DNA of 64,000 nucleotides from Agrobacterium fabrum (GTDB lineage Bacteria > Pseudomonadota > Alphaproteobacteria > Rhizobiales > Rhizobiaceae): NCBI GenBank assembly GCA_003241215.1, contig QFOL01000001.1, positions 1 through 64,000 on the forward strand, in the 5' to 3' direction. Of this stretch, positions 24,319 through 32,565 are shown piece after piece (position 1 is the first letter of the stretch; every line of letters begins with the position of its first letter). A model generated the notes under the pieces. It was not told the origin of the DNA. It saw only the letters and a program-made list of their open reading frames with translations, and did no database searches. A program made the position numbers and the translations under genes.

Positions 24319-25810
24319 TGACGCTATCCACGCCTTCGAGCTCGGCAAGGAGCGAGCCCTGTTCCAGCGCTGAAGCGAGATCCTCGACGCCGAGCTCCGA
24401 AGACAGGCGGGCAAGACGCAGGATCAGATCGTCATAATCCTTCGCCTCGGTAAATTCGGTGCGCACCTGCTCGACCATGGCGTCGATCGCGGGCTGCGCC
24501 ACGGTTTCAAGCTGGCTTGAAAGGTCCTCAACGACCTCCCGGCCGCGTGCCGAAACAGTATGCGGGTTTTCCGCAAATTCGAGACCGGCCGTCACGGACG
24601 CCAGCGTCGTGGGCTGGGGCTTGCCGTCGTCTGTGATCGGCGCGGGCTTCTGCTTTTTCACCCATTCGCCGCCATAGGTCTCGTTGACATAGTCGATATC
24701 GGCCGGCTCATAGCCCATGTCATGCAGCTTCTTGTCGCGCTCGACCTTCTTGTCCAGGTCCTCGGCCTCGGAGAAATCGCGCCAGACATCCGGGAGGCGT
24801 GCGCCGGGATAGTTCAGTTCGACGATCCACCGGACAATGGTATTTTTGATGGTGGCACTCAACAGGTCGGAATCGGCCTTGGCGATGGCGATGCGCACCT
24901 CGTTGTGGATTTCACCGAGAGAACGCGCGCCGCGCTCGCCGCTATTGGTCGACAGCGTTTCCCCAAGCACGGCCTCGCTCATAAGCTCATCCAGATACCG
25001 GCTCAAAGCCTCCTGAAGGGCACCGCCGCCGCCGCTCTTGGCTTCCAGTAGCTCCATGGTGACGCCTTCAGGCGTGACGATACCGGTATCGTTTGCCATT
25101 TTGCGAAGCGCCGTTTCCAGCATCGCCTGGCGCTTTTCGTCGAATGAGCCGGTGTAGGTCGCGTGGACCGTCGGCGATGCGTGCTTTTCCACGCCGCGCA
25201 GCCAGTGCCCCAACACCTGGCGCTTGAACCATGCTGGCCAATAAAGAACCGAGCCGATACCGACGCCATACGGGTCATCGTCATCGTCGTCGATCGAGTG
25301 GCGGTGAACGATGAACTTGCGATCGGGAACGGGTTCGCCATCGACCACATTGGAACGGGTGAGAACGCGCAGCGCGCCCTCCGTCGTCATCCGGAAGCGG
25401 CGCTGTTTTTTTACCCGGACAAGTTTGATGGTCCAGACGCCGTCGACATTGTCCCACATAACTTCGCCAACGGCGAAGCCCTTCAGCACCGCGCCGAGCA
25501 GCCCCTTGGTGAGCTTGTCGAAATCGATCGCCTTCAGTTGCTTTTCAACTTCGGCGGCGGCTTTCTTTTCGAGGCGAGAGGGATTGTCCGGAGGCTGGAC
25601 TTTCCATTCACGGCTGACGACTTCCAGCTTGCGTTTCTGCAGGATGGCAAACGCGTGGGGGTCCCTGCGGATTTCGTCATAAACCTTCAGGCCGGCGACA
25701 CCGCCGCGTGATGCAAGCACCTCGTCTGTTGGCTGCATGACGTTCTGGAAATGCGGCACATAAGGATCGGAAGCGACCGTTGCAATTTCCTGGGTGATTG
25801 GCGTCGCCAT
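24311..25810 (-). CDS. Portal protein (DUF935, Mu gp29-like)
   Basis: A 499-residue portal of the DUF935/Mu gp29 family, the dodecameric ring through which DNA is packed. Typical segments: VAGLKVYDEIRRDPHAFAILQKRK near residues 40-62, KGFAVGEVMW around 110, GIGSVLYWPAWFKRQVLGHWL near 180-200, and TNSGERGARSLGEIHNEV near 290, a conserved portal motif. The C-terminal part is helical and acidic. It directly follows the terminase gene and precedes gpF, the Mu order. Confidence 0.92.
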   Translation of the reverse strand: MATPITQEIATVASDPYVPHFQNVMQPTDEVLASRGGVAGLKVYDEIRRDPHAFAILQKRKLEVVSREWKVQPPDNPSRLEKKAAAEVEKQLKAIDFDKLTKGLLGAVLKGFAVGEVMWDNVDGVWTIKLVRVKKQRRFRMTTEGALRVLTRSNVVDGEPVPDRKFIVHRHSIDDDDDDPYGVGIGSVLYWPAWFKRQVLGHWLRGVEKHASPTVHATYTGSFDEKRQAMLETALRKMANDTGIVTPEGVTMELLEAKSGGGGALQEALSRYLDELMSEAVLGETLSTNSGERGARSLGEIHNEVRIAIAKADSDLLSATIKNTIVRWIVELNYPGARLPDVWRDFSEAEDLDKKVERDKKLHDMGYEPADIDYVNETYGGEWVKKQKPAPITDDGKPQPTTLASVTAGLEFAENPHTVSARGREVVEDLSSQLETVAQPAIDAMVEQVRTEFTEAKDYDDLILRLARLSSELGVEDLASALEQGSLLAELEGVDSVNG

Positions 25811-25811
25811 T

Positions 25812-27440
25812 TTACATCCTCATGAAGTCTGAAAGGTCGGCGCGGGGCACAAGGGCCCCGAGATCGCCGGTATACTGTTCTGCGATTTTCGAACTGGCCC
25901 GTTCGTCGCCGGGGGTGCTGGCACCGATTTCGCCGCCGTCCTGTTCGCTGGCATAGATGACGAGCGCGCCCGCGATCGCGGCTTCACCGTGACGCTCGTA
26001 GCCATCCGTGCCCATGGTGCGGGCGTTGTCGGGCACCTTGGCGACACCCTTTTCCATCTTCACGGCGCGGTAGTCGGCAAGAACATCATCGTGTTTGGAA
26101 ATCTCGATCGTGCCGTCTTCGAAGGCGGCTTTCATCTTCGGCATGTTCAGGATGTACCAGGCCTGAGACAGCTTGATTTCCGAAACATAGGATGGACCCC
26201 ATTCCTGCCTTGCGGCTTCGGCATGAGAGGCACCGTTGCCCGTCGCGTCGAATGCGGCATGGAAGAAGCGAGGCGTGTTCGCCCTCAACCAGAAGATAAT
26301 CTGCTTCTGGCTTTCGAACGGGACATTGCGCAGTTCGAGCATGAACGGGGTGGAAAGACTGAGGTTTTCGCGCACCTGGAACGGATGGATAAAAGAACCG
26401 TCACCCGATCGGCCGAAGTCCTGACCGAAGCCCGACCGCAAAAGCGGGTCCATTTTTTTGACGTAGGGGAGCAATTCTTCCCGGCAGAATTTATCGATCT
26501 CGGCTTTGCGAAGATCGGCCTTCCAGTCCACGAAGCCGTCCGGAGCCTTCCAACGGATAAGCGGGATATGTTCATGCATCCGCGCCGCGATCATGGTGCG
26601 GGGCAGATAAGAGCCCGAGGAAAGCGACGGAATACAGAACAATTCCTCGTCAGCGCCGGAGCCATAGAACTTGATGATCTTCGCCCGCCACTCGGCTTCA
26701 CCCTCTGGCGACCATTCTTTTCCGGTTACGAGGCAGATGCGTTCATAAAGACCGTCGCGCAAAGCCTCATCGAAATCGATGCGGAGATGCTTGTAGTCCT
26801 GCTTTTCGGAGAGAACGTCCTGTATCTGCTCGTTGAAATGGTTCTCGTAGCCGTTATGGGTCGAGCAGACGATAACCTGTCCGCCCCACATCAGGAACGC
26901 GAGCGCCGCCTTCAGGAGCTGCTCCAGATCGTCAACGAAGGCTGCTTCGTCGATCATGACGACGCCCTGTTTGCCGCGAAGCGTGCGCGGGGCAGATGAC
27001 AGGCCAACGATTTCGAACCCGGACGCGAACTTGATCCGGAACGCCTGGATAGAGCGCTCGCCGTTCTTGTCGCTGTCGTCGAACAGGAATTCTTCCAGTT
27101 CCATTGCTGCAGCTGAGAAGTTTCGCGCCCACATGGCGCAGGCGTCGATAAACTCGCGGGTCATCTCCTGCGAATAGGAGATATACATAAAGTCCATGCC
27201 GCCCGCCTGGCGCGACATCGAGGCGCGGATAACGGCGTAGGCAGCACACGCCCATGTGAGGCCGATACGGCGGGATTTCTCGACCAGGAGAACCGGGCAA
27301 AGCGAGACGCTGCGCAAAAGAGCGACCGTGCGCTGCTGGTATGGCAGAAGCGCACGATGCTTTTCGATGGTTTCCAGAACGGCTTCCGTCGAAAGACGGC
27401 GCGCCTCGGCCCATTGTTCCTTGCTGAGAGGACCGCTCAT
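25812..27440 (-). CDS. Terminase large subunit (Mu gp28-like)
   Basis: A 542-residue DNA-packaging motor. LLPYQQ (adenine-binding Q), a variant Walker A VEKSRRIGLTW (residues 53-63), Walker B GVVMIDEAAF with Asp164-Glu165, and the coupling motif VIVCSTHNGYENHF near 190 identify the ATPase half. The C-terminal RNase H-like nuclease begins near GFGQDFGRSGDGS. Mu-like terminases cut and package headfuls starting near the left end and taking some flanking host DNA. It overlaps the gp27-like gene by 4 bp and is followed by the portal after 1 bp. Confidence 0.93.
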   Translation of the reverse strand: MSGPLSKEQWAEARRLSTEAVLETIEKHRALLPYQQRTVALLRSVSLCPVLLVEKSRRIGLTWACAAYAVIRASMSRQAGGMDFMYISYSQEMTREFIDACAMWARNFSAAAMELEEFLFDDSDKNGERSIQAFRIKFASGFEIVGLSSAPRTLRGKQGVVMIDEAAFVDDLEQLLKAALAFLMWGGQVIVCSTHNGYENHFNEQIQDVLSEKQDYKHLRIDFDEALRDGLYERICLVTGKEWSPEGEAEWRAKIIKFYGSGADEELFCIPSLSSGSYLPRTMIAARMHEHIPLIRWKAPDGFVDWKADLRKAEIDKFCREELLPYVKKMDPLLRSGFGQDFGRSGDGSFIHPFQVRENLSLSTPFMLELRNVPFESQKQIIFWLRANTPRFFHAAFDATGNGASHAEAARQEWGPSYVSEIKLSQAWYILNMPKMKAAFEDGTIEISKHDDVLADYRAVKMEKGVAKVPDNARTMGTDGYERHGEAAIAGALVIYASEQDGGEIGASTPGDERASSKIAEQYTGDLGALVPRADLSDFMRM

Positions 27441-28018
27441 CCGGACACCCCAAGAATTTTGTCGAGGATCTCGGCGGCGGCCTCTTCGCTAAGGCCCTTG
27501 GATTTCGCCACGGTCTTGACGGCTTCCTTGGCCTTGGTGGCGAACTCGGCCTCGACCTTCTGACGGCGATTGGTCGAAACCCCTTGCGCGCGTGAGGCAG
27601 AGAAAAGCGCATCCGCGAGAGCCTTTGCACCCTTCGGATCGAAGCCAGCCTCGCCACCATTGGTCACCAGTTCGAAGACAAGCGTCTTAATGGCTTCGGA
27701 AGCGATCAGGGTCAGATCGTCGGATGCGGCGGCATCGAACTTGCTGGCGAGCGTTGTAGCGATCTCGCGGGTCTGGTTGAGCCGCTGCGTCAAAGTCGCG
27801 AGGCGGATCGAATAGCGGTTGAACGCCGAAAACGACGGAATGGAAAATTCCAGCTCGCCACGATGCTCCTGGTGCAGCAGTTCCAGCTTGCCGACAAACT
27901 CTTCGTAAATGTCGGTCTGCGTCCGCTCTCTGTTCTGGAGTTCAGACGCTGCCCAGGCAACCGCATCTGCGCAAGCCTCGGGCAGCAATTCAATACCGGA
28001 AAGTCGCCCGCGTCCCAT
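27437..28018 (-). CDS. DUF3486 family protein (Mu gp27-like, small terminase candidate)
   Basis: A 193-residue helical protein placed immediately before the large terminase. GRGRLSGIELLPEACADAVAW and ERTQTDIYEEFVGKLELLHQEH are typical of DUF3486, whose position points to a small terminase or DNA-recognition role. The C-terminal part is basic and alpha-helical. ATG at 28018 lies 2 nt after the upstream stop; a GTG at 28024 is the alternative start. It overlaps the terminase gene by ATGA. Confidence 0.85.
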   Translation of the reverse strand: MGRGRLSGIELLPEACADAVAWAASELQNRERTQTDIYEEFVGKLELLHQEHRGELEFSIPSFSAFNRYSIRLATLTQRLNQTREIATTLASKFDAAASDDLTLIASEAIKTLVFELVTNGGEAGFDPKGAKALADALFSASRAQGVSTNRRQKVEAEFATKAKEAVKTVAKSKGLSEEAAAEILDKILGVSG

Positions 28019-28020
28019 GG

Positions 28021-28320
28021 TCACACCGCCGGCGATGGGCGTTTGACGCCTTCAAGGATGCCCCGGCGCTCGACATGATCGATACCGAGCCGGGTGATTT
28101 CAGCGATTAGAACCGTTCCGGCTTCCGTGTTCCGAACAGCGCCAATGTCTGCCAGATAGCGAAGCTGCTGGCGTATCCATTCTCGCGAGCGGCGGTGGGC
28201 AAAGGTTTCGAGCACGGTCGTAAGGATGCTCTCGTTAAGGCGACCGTCCGGTTGGTCGTTCAAGGCCCGCAGAATGACGAGGCGAGCGTCCACGGTGAGA
28301 TGCTGATTATAGTCGCTCAT
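28021..28320 (-). CDS. Mu gp26-like small protein with winged-helix look
   Basis: A 99-residue protein with the VpaChn25_0724-like phage pattern: DARLVILRALNDQPDGRLNESIL, HRRSREWIRQQLRYLADIGAVRN, and ITRLGIDHVERRGILEGVKRPSP. The central part reads as a winged helix-turn-helix and the ending as its wing and dimer helix. The family lies between the gp25- and gp27-like genes in Mu relatives. A DNA-binding role in packaging is suggested by fold only. Confidence 0.82.
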   Translation of the reverse strand: MSDYNQHLTVDARLVILRALNDQPDGRLNESILTTVLETFAHRRSREWIRQQLRYLADIGAVRNTEAGTVLIAEITRLGIDHVERRGILEGVKRPSPAV

Positions 28321-28682
28321 GCTGCCGCATTACCTTTCAGTAAAAAGTCCTCGACGCGATTGACGGTTCGCGCCACACCGATCTGGCTTTCTTCCATGCG
28401 GCCGATCTTACCGCTCAGTTCCGATATCGATAGGCGCATTTCCATGACGGCTTTCGCATCCGGGAGATGCTTCATGTCGCTCTCAAGGGCCTGCGTGCGT
28501 TGGCCGAGCGCGGTGATCGCGGCCATCATCGCCTTCTTTTCCTCGGCGTCCTGGCGGCGGAACTCGGCCAAATCGTTAGCGGTCTTCTTGGCGCCGGATG
28601 TGAGCCACAGCCAGATTGTCGCGCCAACAGAAATCACGAGCGACACTAAGCCTAGCCAAGACCTTAAGTTTTCCATGTCCAT
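28317..28682 (-). CDS. DUF2730 family membrane protein (Mu gp25-like)
   Basis: A 121-residue protein with one N-terminal transmembrane segment (residues 7-29, LRSWLGLVSLVISVGATIWLWLT, quoted in part only) followed by a long coiled coil running to the C-terminus (DDLAEFRRQ through IGRMEESQIG). This is the DUF2730 layout found next to lysis genes in Mu-like phages. The ATG at 28682 overlaps the zinc-finger gene stop; the long frame to 29048 is shadow. Confidence 0.8.
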   Translation of the reverse strand: MDMENLRSWLGLVSLVISVGATIWLWLTSGAKKTANDLAEFRRQDAEEKKAMMAAITALGQRTQALESDMKHLPDAKAVMEMRLSISELSGKIGRMEESQIGVARTVNRVEDFLLKGNAAA

Positions 28683-28906
28683 CACCGGTCCCTTTGTCTC
28701 TGTTCGTGTCGGGTCTGGCACCGGATGCAACGGGTGGCGGACGGGAGAGCGAGACGGCGCTCGCGGGGAATGTCGTTCGAGCAGTCCTCGCACTGGACAG
28801 TGCCGGCGCCGCGCAACGTTCTTGCTACGGCCGCGATGCCGGTTTGACGTTCTTGCTCGGTTCGATCCGCCGCCAGATCGAGGGCGGAATTGCTTCCAAA
28901 ATTCAT
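28682..28906 (-). CDS. TraR/DksA-type C4 zinc finger protein
   Basis: A 74-residue protein of the short TraR/DksA type. CEDC and CIRC bracket IPRERRLALPSATR, the family's C-x2-C-x17-C-x2-C finger with IPxxRRxAxP. The N-terminal helical part is short, so like TraR it may bind RNA polymerase in the secondary channel by itself and mimic ppGpp/DksA effects; that is family-based inference. ATG at 28906 overlaps the Rz1-like stop. Confidence 0.85.
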   Translation of the reverse strand: MNFGSNSALDLAADRTEQERQTGIAAVARTLRGAGTVQCEDCSNDIPRERRLALPSATRCIRCQTRHEQRQRDR

Positions 28907-29190
28907 TGCGTGGTCTCCGGTACGTTGTCGATTGCAGCGACGGCCGCCGCGCGGCGGGCATCGCACGACATGATTTCGGTTCGATCAGCACCCCATCGTG
29001 CGGTAACTTCGCGCACCGACAGGTCACGGTCGGGCAGATCGCCAACAACGCAAGGAACCCGCGAGGCGGGCGGCACGGTAGCTTTGACTGTTCTGACGAT
29101 GATCGGCGGCGCCGGCTTCGGGTCAGCGGGGGAGCAGGCGGACGCGATCACGGCCAAGGCCGCAAGCATCGCCATTCGGCAAAGCCGCAT
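28903..29190 (-). CDS. Rz1-like outer-membrane spanin lipoprotein
   Basis: A 95-residue lipoprotein: signal peptide MRLCRMAMLAALAVIASAC with the lipobox ASAC placing the acylated Cys at residue 19. The mature part starts Pro-rich (SPADPKPAPP), as in Rz1. It begins inside the Rz-like gene in another frame (68 bp overlap), the usual Rz/Rz1 arrangement. Together they fuse inner and outer membranes in the last lysis step. Confidence 0.82.
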   Translation of the reverse strand: MRLCRMAMLAALAVIASACSPADPKPAPPIIVRTVKATVPPASRVPCVVGDLPDRDLSVREVTARWGADRTEIMSCDARRAAAVAAIDNVPETTQ

Positions 29191-29488
29191 TCTCTTTCTC
29201 CAGTTTCTCTTTGTTGACGTTCAGTGCGGCGATCCGGACGGATGTGTCCCGTTCAAGCTCAATGGCGAAACGAACCTGTGCCGCCTCGGCATTGGCGGCC
29301 TTTGTGTTGGCGGTCTCGATCTCACCTTTCCAATGGGCGTCGCGCTCGGATGCTTTCAGATCGACCGCCCGTTCCATCATCCCGTTGACGGTGGCGATGG
29401 TGAGCCAGCCGAGAAAGGATGCGACCGCAAGAAATATCGCCACAATGATCAGGGGCGTGACCGCCTTCGAAAGCCACGCCCCGATCAT
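29123..29488 (-). CDS. Rz-like inner-membrane spanin
   Basis: A 121-residue protein with a single N-terminal transmembrane helix (residues 11-34) and a periplasmic coiled coil (KASERDAHWKGEIETANTK through NVNKEKLEKENAALP), the i-spanin layout. Its 3' end contains the start of the Rz1-like gene. The family is diverse, so assignment rests on topology and the overlap with a lipoprotein gene. Confidence 0.8.
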   Translation of the reverse strand: MIGAWLSKAVTPLIIVAIFLAVASFLGWLTIATVNGMMERAVDLKASERDAHWKGEIETANTKAANAEAAQVRFAIELERDTSVRIAALNVNKEKLEKENAALPNGDACGLGRDRVRLLPR

Positions 29489-29781
29489 CGGGAACTCTCC
29501 GGAAACTCGGCGGGCACATCGCGGGGATTGTAGGGAGGCGACGAAGGCAAAACGGAATCGGCGCGCAAGGTGTTGGCGAAGTCCATCGCGCCGGCAAAAC
29601 GGTGAATGCCGAGCATGGCCGCAATAAGCAGGATCATCGACGGAATGACGATGTTGGCGAGCGCAATGGCGTTCTCGCTGCCGTTAAGGCCAGCCCAGAC
29701 GATACCGATGATGACAGACCATGCGAACCAGAGCGAGATCCACAACTGCGTTTTCGTGGTGCGGTAGGAAGGCTTCTTCAT
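29485..29781 (-). CDS. Holin candidate, two transmembrane segments
   Basis: A 98-residue protein with two hydrophobic helices (residues 13-31, LWISLWFAWSVIIGIVWAG, and 39-58, IALANIVIPSMILLIAAMLG) and a hydrophilic C-terminal tail, placed between endolysin and spanin genes. This is the size, topology and place of a class II-like holin that would release the endolysin by permeabilising the inner membrane. The ATG follows the endolysin stop by 6 bp. No family name is certain. Confidence 0.7.
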   Translation of the reverse strand: MKKPSYRTTKTQLWISLWFAWSVIIGIVWAGLNGSENAIALANIVIPSMILLIAAMLGIHRFAGAMDFANTLRADSVLPSSPPYNPRDVPAEFPESSR

Positions 29782-29787
29782 TGCCGC

Positions 29788-30531
29788 TCACGCCTCACTT
29801 TTCGTGACGGGCGTACCGGTAACGGAAAGCTGCACCGCGCCCCCGATTGCATCTTCGCCAGTCTTGGGCCAGCGGATGCCACCTGAAACAAGGCGGCCTT
29901 TCTCGACGCGGGCGATAGAAACGGCATTGTCCTGGTTGCCGCCCAGCACATGATAGTGCGTCCGATCCTCACCGACATAAATGCCCACATGCCCGCCACC
30001 TTTGCGCTCAAAAACAAGGATTGCGCCGCGTGCGATGCTGCCGGATACACCGAACGTCTTCCAGTTCAGCGCGCCGAGCGGATTGGAGGGCAGAGGCTCT
30101 TTGGGCAGGGTGGTGGCAATGACATTGCCGATAAACAGGCCGCACCACGGCGTATCATCGTCCTGATACCAGGAGGCGATCCAGCCGCCGAGCTTCTTTG
30201 CCCATGACATGATGGTGGCGTTGGATTTTGGACCGGGGATTTCCCGAAGGCCGATGTAGCGCCGCGCCTCGCGCATCCAGACCGGTTCGGAGGGAACAGG
30301 AACCCTGTCATAAGTGATAAGTTTGCTGTCGGGATTTTTGCTTTTGACCTTGCGCAGGGCGTCAACCGTCGCAATGTCGGCCCGGCCAGTCACGGGCAGG
30401 TTTTCGGCACGCTGGAAACGTTCAAGCGCGGCAATCACTTCGCGACCGTGGACGCCGTCCATCCTGCCGCCATAAGCGCCGGCATCCCGAAGCCGGGAAA
30501 TCAGCCATTCATCAAATGTTTGAGTGGTCAT
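29788..30531 (-). CDS. Endolysin: peptidoglycan-binding plus TIGR02594-type amidase/peptidase
   Basis: A 247-residue murein hydrolase. Residues 5-62 form a PG-binding helical domain (DGVHGREVIAALERFQRAENLPVTGRAD). Residues 83-230 match TIGR02594 phage proteins: WMREARRYIGLREIPGPKSN, DDTPWCGLFIG with catalytic Cys130, and GGGHVGIYVGE with His181, as in NlpC/P60-CHAP enzymes. No signal peptide is present, so it needs the holin. Its ribosome site lies inside a hairpin (30535-30553). Confidence 0.88.
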   Translation of the reverse strand: MTTQTFDEWLISRLRDAGAYGGRMDGVHGREVIAALERFQRAENLPVTGRADIATVDALRKVKSKNPDSKLITYDRVPVPSEPVWMREARRYIGLREIPGPKSNATIMSWAKKLGGWIASWYQDDDTPWCGLFIGNVIATTLPKEPLPSNPLGALNWKTFGVSGSIARGAILVFERKGGGHVGIYVGEDRTHYHVLGGNQDNAVSIARVEKGRLVSGGIRWPKTGEDAIGGAVQLSVTGTPVTKSEA

Positions 30532-30534
30532 TAC

Positions 30535-30553
30535 AGCCCCTTCAAGAGGGGCT
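30535..30553 (-). promoter_or_regulatory. Hairpin that contains the endolysin ribosome-binding site
   Basis: AGCCCCT and AGGGGCT form a perfect 7-bp stem with a 5-nt loop just upstream of the endolysin ATG at 30531. On the mRNA the 3' arm is AGGGG, the ribosome site, 5 nt before the start codon. Folding would hide the site, so endolysin translation may be delayed or kept low until the hairpin opens. Seen in sequence; the effect is inferred. Confidence 0.55.
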
Positions 30554-30622
30554 TAAGGCGCCCCCGTCGAGAGGACTATTGGCAGGTTTTGGAGAACCTG
30601 GCCGGAGTACGAAATCAGAGGA

Positions 30623-31015
30623 TCAGAACAATGACCCTTGGGGATCGTCTGCCTTTGGGCGTCGATTGCGATGCAGTGTCACGGTTGAAAGTGAGACACC
30701 CGTCGCCCGGACGATTTGGTTATTTGAATAACCCTTATCGATCATTTCGGCAAGGATCGCTGCACGGCGTCTTTTATCTCCGCCTAGGGCAGGAGGGACT
30801 ACGATTTTCTGACTGCCTAAACTAGAGGAGAGCTTGGTCGCGGCTTCAAGGCCGATCAACTCACACAGCCAGTGACCCTCGGAAACGGTCTCGGGAATAT
30901 AAATCTGCTGTCCTGCCTTCTCACGCCCAAGAATGATCGCCGCCCGTTCGCCGGCAATATCGGCGATACGGTTTAACAGCGGTGTCATATAGGCGCGATC
31001 GGGAAGGTCGGACAT
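30623..31015 (-). CDS. Mor/C-like middle or late transcription activator
   Basis: A 130-residue protein located between the early genes and the lysis block, where Mu has mor and C. The middle part resembles the Mor family in GERAAIILGREKAGQQIYIPE (Mor: IG...GQRIYIPK) and the C-terminus has a helix-turn-helix, NNQIVRATGVSLSTVTLHRNRR. Mor/C dimers bind dyads and recruit sigma70 polymerase to late promoters. The ATG overlaps the upstream stop (TGATG). A 91-bp gap to the endolysin gene is the natural site of the target promoter. Confidence 0.72.
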   Translation of the reverse strand: MSDLPDRAYMTPLLNRIADIAGERAAIILGREKAGQQIYIPETVSEGHWLCELIGLEAATKLSSSLGSQKIVVPPALGGDKRRRAAILAEMIDKGYSNNQIVRATGVSLSTVTLHRNRRPKADDPQGSLF

Positions 31016-31260
31016 CAGCAGCCGACCTCGATTTCCGCGACAATCATGCCGTCGAGGCGCACATTACGGCGAAGGGCGCGCAGGCGCTGCTTGGCATCCC
31101 GTTTCGAATAGGCCCAAAGAGAGAACGACCAGGACTTGTCGCCGTGGCGGTAGCTGAAGGAATACAGCTGCATCGTGCGGCCTGCCGGATCGACAAGTGA
31201 CGGAGCAGCGATATCGCGCAAGGCAGGGTCGTGAACGAGGGGGACGACGTTTTGTGTCAT
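31015..31260 (-). CDS. Hypothetical early protein, 81 aa
   Basis: An 81-residue protein, MTQNVVPLVHDPALRDIAAPSL..., with an alpha/beta C-terminal half containing SKRDAKQRLRALRRNVRLDG (basic helix). ATG at 31260 overlaps the GemA stop (ATGA), and its own stop overlaps the activator start. No family is recognised; the basic helix could bind nucleic acid. Confidence 0.55.
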   Translation of the reverse strand: MTQNVVPLVHDPALRDIAAPSLVDPAGRTMQLYSFSYRHGDKSWSFSLWAYSKRDAKQRLRALRRNVRLDGMIVAEIEVGC

Positions 31261-31934
31261 GGTTTGCCGCCCTTCTTGTGGCGACGAACCTGCGGCCCGA
31301 AATGGTTCATCACCGTGATCCATTCGGCATCGCTGAAATTCCGGTAGCTGATGCTCTCAAGGACGATATGGGTGGCGGCCTGCCAGAAGGCATTCGGCTG
31401 GTCCGGATGCAGGATCGCCCATTGTGCCTGGGCAATCTTGTAACCGTGGCTTTTCTCGTAAGGTTCGCATGGCTTGCGATCTGCCCAGGTGACGCCAGCA
31501 CGGGCAAGCATATCCTTCAACGCCTCGATGACGCTGGCGCCGTCGCTCGCCGTGTGGACAAAACGCATGTCCGAAATGGCAGGCAATTGTCTGCCCATGG
31601 CGAACTTTTCCAACGCGCTATCACGGCGATCGTCAACGATGCCGAGATTGTAACAGGCGATCCAGAGCGCCCGCATCTTCGGCAGGTATTTGCCAGAGAG
31701 CTTGTGCTTGCCGTCGCGACCGTCCTGACGGAAACCCGGCAATGACGGCGCTGAAGGCTTTGGCCTGTATCCAAGCCGCCGCAACTCGTCGACAACGGAT
31801 TTCCGTTGCTGAGTGGTCATGAGGGAAAGCCGGGTCTGACCGGTCACTCGGGCGTAGATGTCCCGCTGCGCGTCCTCTTCGGTGATGCCGAGTTGGCGGA
31901 AACCGCCATGTATGGCGCGGATGTGCTGGCTCAT
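31257..31934 (-). CDS. gemA: GemA-like protein (Mu gp16 family)
   Basis: A 225-residue member of the GemA/gp16 family (DUF1018). The conserved core is MRALWIACYNLGIVDDRRDSALEKFAMGRQ near residues 86-116, followed by ISDMRFVHTASDGASVIEALKD. In Mu, GemA modulates host gene expression and DNA topology; the mechanism is poorly known. It belongs to the early operon, joined to its neighbours by ATGA overlaps on both sides. Confidence 0.88.
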   Translation of the reverse strand: MSQHIRAIHGGFRQLGITEEDAQRDIYARVTGQTRLSLMTTQQRKSVVDELRRLGYRPKPSAPSLPGFRQDGRDGKHKLSGKYLPKMRALWIACYNLGIVDDRRDSALEKFAMGRQLPAISDMRFVHTASDGASVIEALKDMLARAGVTWADRKPCEPYEKSHGYKIAQAQWAILHPDQPNAFWQAATHIVLESISYRNFSDAEWITVMNHFGPQVRRHKKGGKP

Positions 31935-32128
31935 TTGGACATCCTCCCTGCAGCGTGGGCTGCGATGTCGGTAAGGCAGAACTCGGAAGATCGGCTTTCG
32001 TCGCCTTCTTCGGTCACGACCAGGACGAACATCTTGCCGCCCTTGGCGTGAACAAAATGACCGTCCTTCAGGAATGCGTCGATCAGCGCCGTCAGCAGCT
32101 GGTCGGGTTCAAATGTCCTCGGCATCAT
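31931..32128 (-). CDS. Small early protein, 65 aa
   Basis: A 65-residue protein (MMPRTFEPDQLLTALIDAFLKDG...) with KGGKMFVLVVTEEGDE in the middle, a compact alpha/beta arrangement. It begins 20 bp inside the upstream gene in a different frame and overlaps the GemA start by 4 bp. Two adjacent ATGs (32128, 32125) are possible. Not recognised. Confidence 0.5.
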   Translation of the reverse strand: MMPRTFEPDQLLTALIDAFLKDGHFVHAKGGKMFVLVVTEEGDESRSSEFCLTDIAAHAAGRMSK

Positions 32129-32372
32129 AGGCCTCGCTGATTTCGGTGGTGGTGAAGGTGGATTTGAAGACCGGGACGAAGTAGCGCGCATAGACGAACT
32201 GGACGGACCAGCCCCGGCCTTGCGCCTTTTCCCAAGTTTCGCGTTTGCGGTATTTCGACGCGATCGCCCTAGCGGCTGTCTCGGCCCATGTTTTCGGCTG
32301 AAGCTTTCCGGATGGAGAGCAAAGCACGTAGCCCTTGGTGAAGGCCGCAGGGATTTGGCGCTTACTCGTCAT
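32109..32372 (-). CDS. Small early protein, 87 aa
   Basis: An 87-residue basic protein, MTSKRQIPAAFTKGYVLCSPSG..., with RAIASKYRKRETWEKAQGRGW, then a hydrophobic beta strand VQFVYARYFVPVF. Start at 32372 lies 11 bp inside the upstream gene. Early-cassette member without recognised family. Confidence 0.5.
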   Translation of the reverse strand: MTSKRQIPAAFTKGYVLCSPSGKLQPKTWAETAARAIASKYRKRETWEKAQGRGWSVQFVYARYFVPVFKSTFTTTEISEAYDAEDI

Positions 32373-32565
32373 AGGCGACAAACTCCAACTCGGCCGGATG
32401 GCAATTGCTGTAATGTTTGTCGCCCTGGAAATGCACCTTGACGTAATGGCGGTGCTCACGGCCTTCCGGCTTGATCTTGCCGTAGCGGGCAGTCACCGTG
32501 TGCCGGACGAGCCGGTTCACGGTGATCTCAATGCCATAGTAATTGCGGATGTAATCATAGCTCAT
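32362..32565 (-). CDS. Small early protein, 67 aa
   Basis: A 67-residue protein (MSYDYIRNYYGIEITVNRLV...) with several His/Lys residues (EGREHRHYVKVHFQG, DKHYSNCH). ATG overlaps the upstream stop (ATGA). The compact beta-rich pattern resembles small phage early proteins, but no function can be assigned. Confidence 0.5.
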   Translation of the reverse strand: MSYDYIRNYYGIEITVNRLVRHTVTARYGKIKPEGREHRHYVKVHFQGDKHYSNCHPAELEFVAYDE

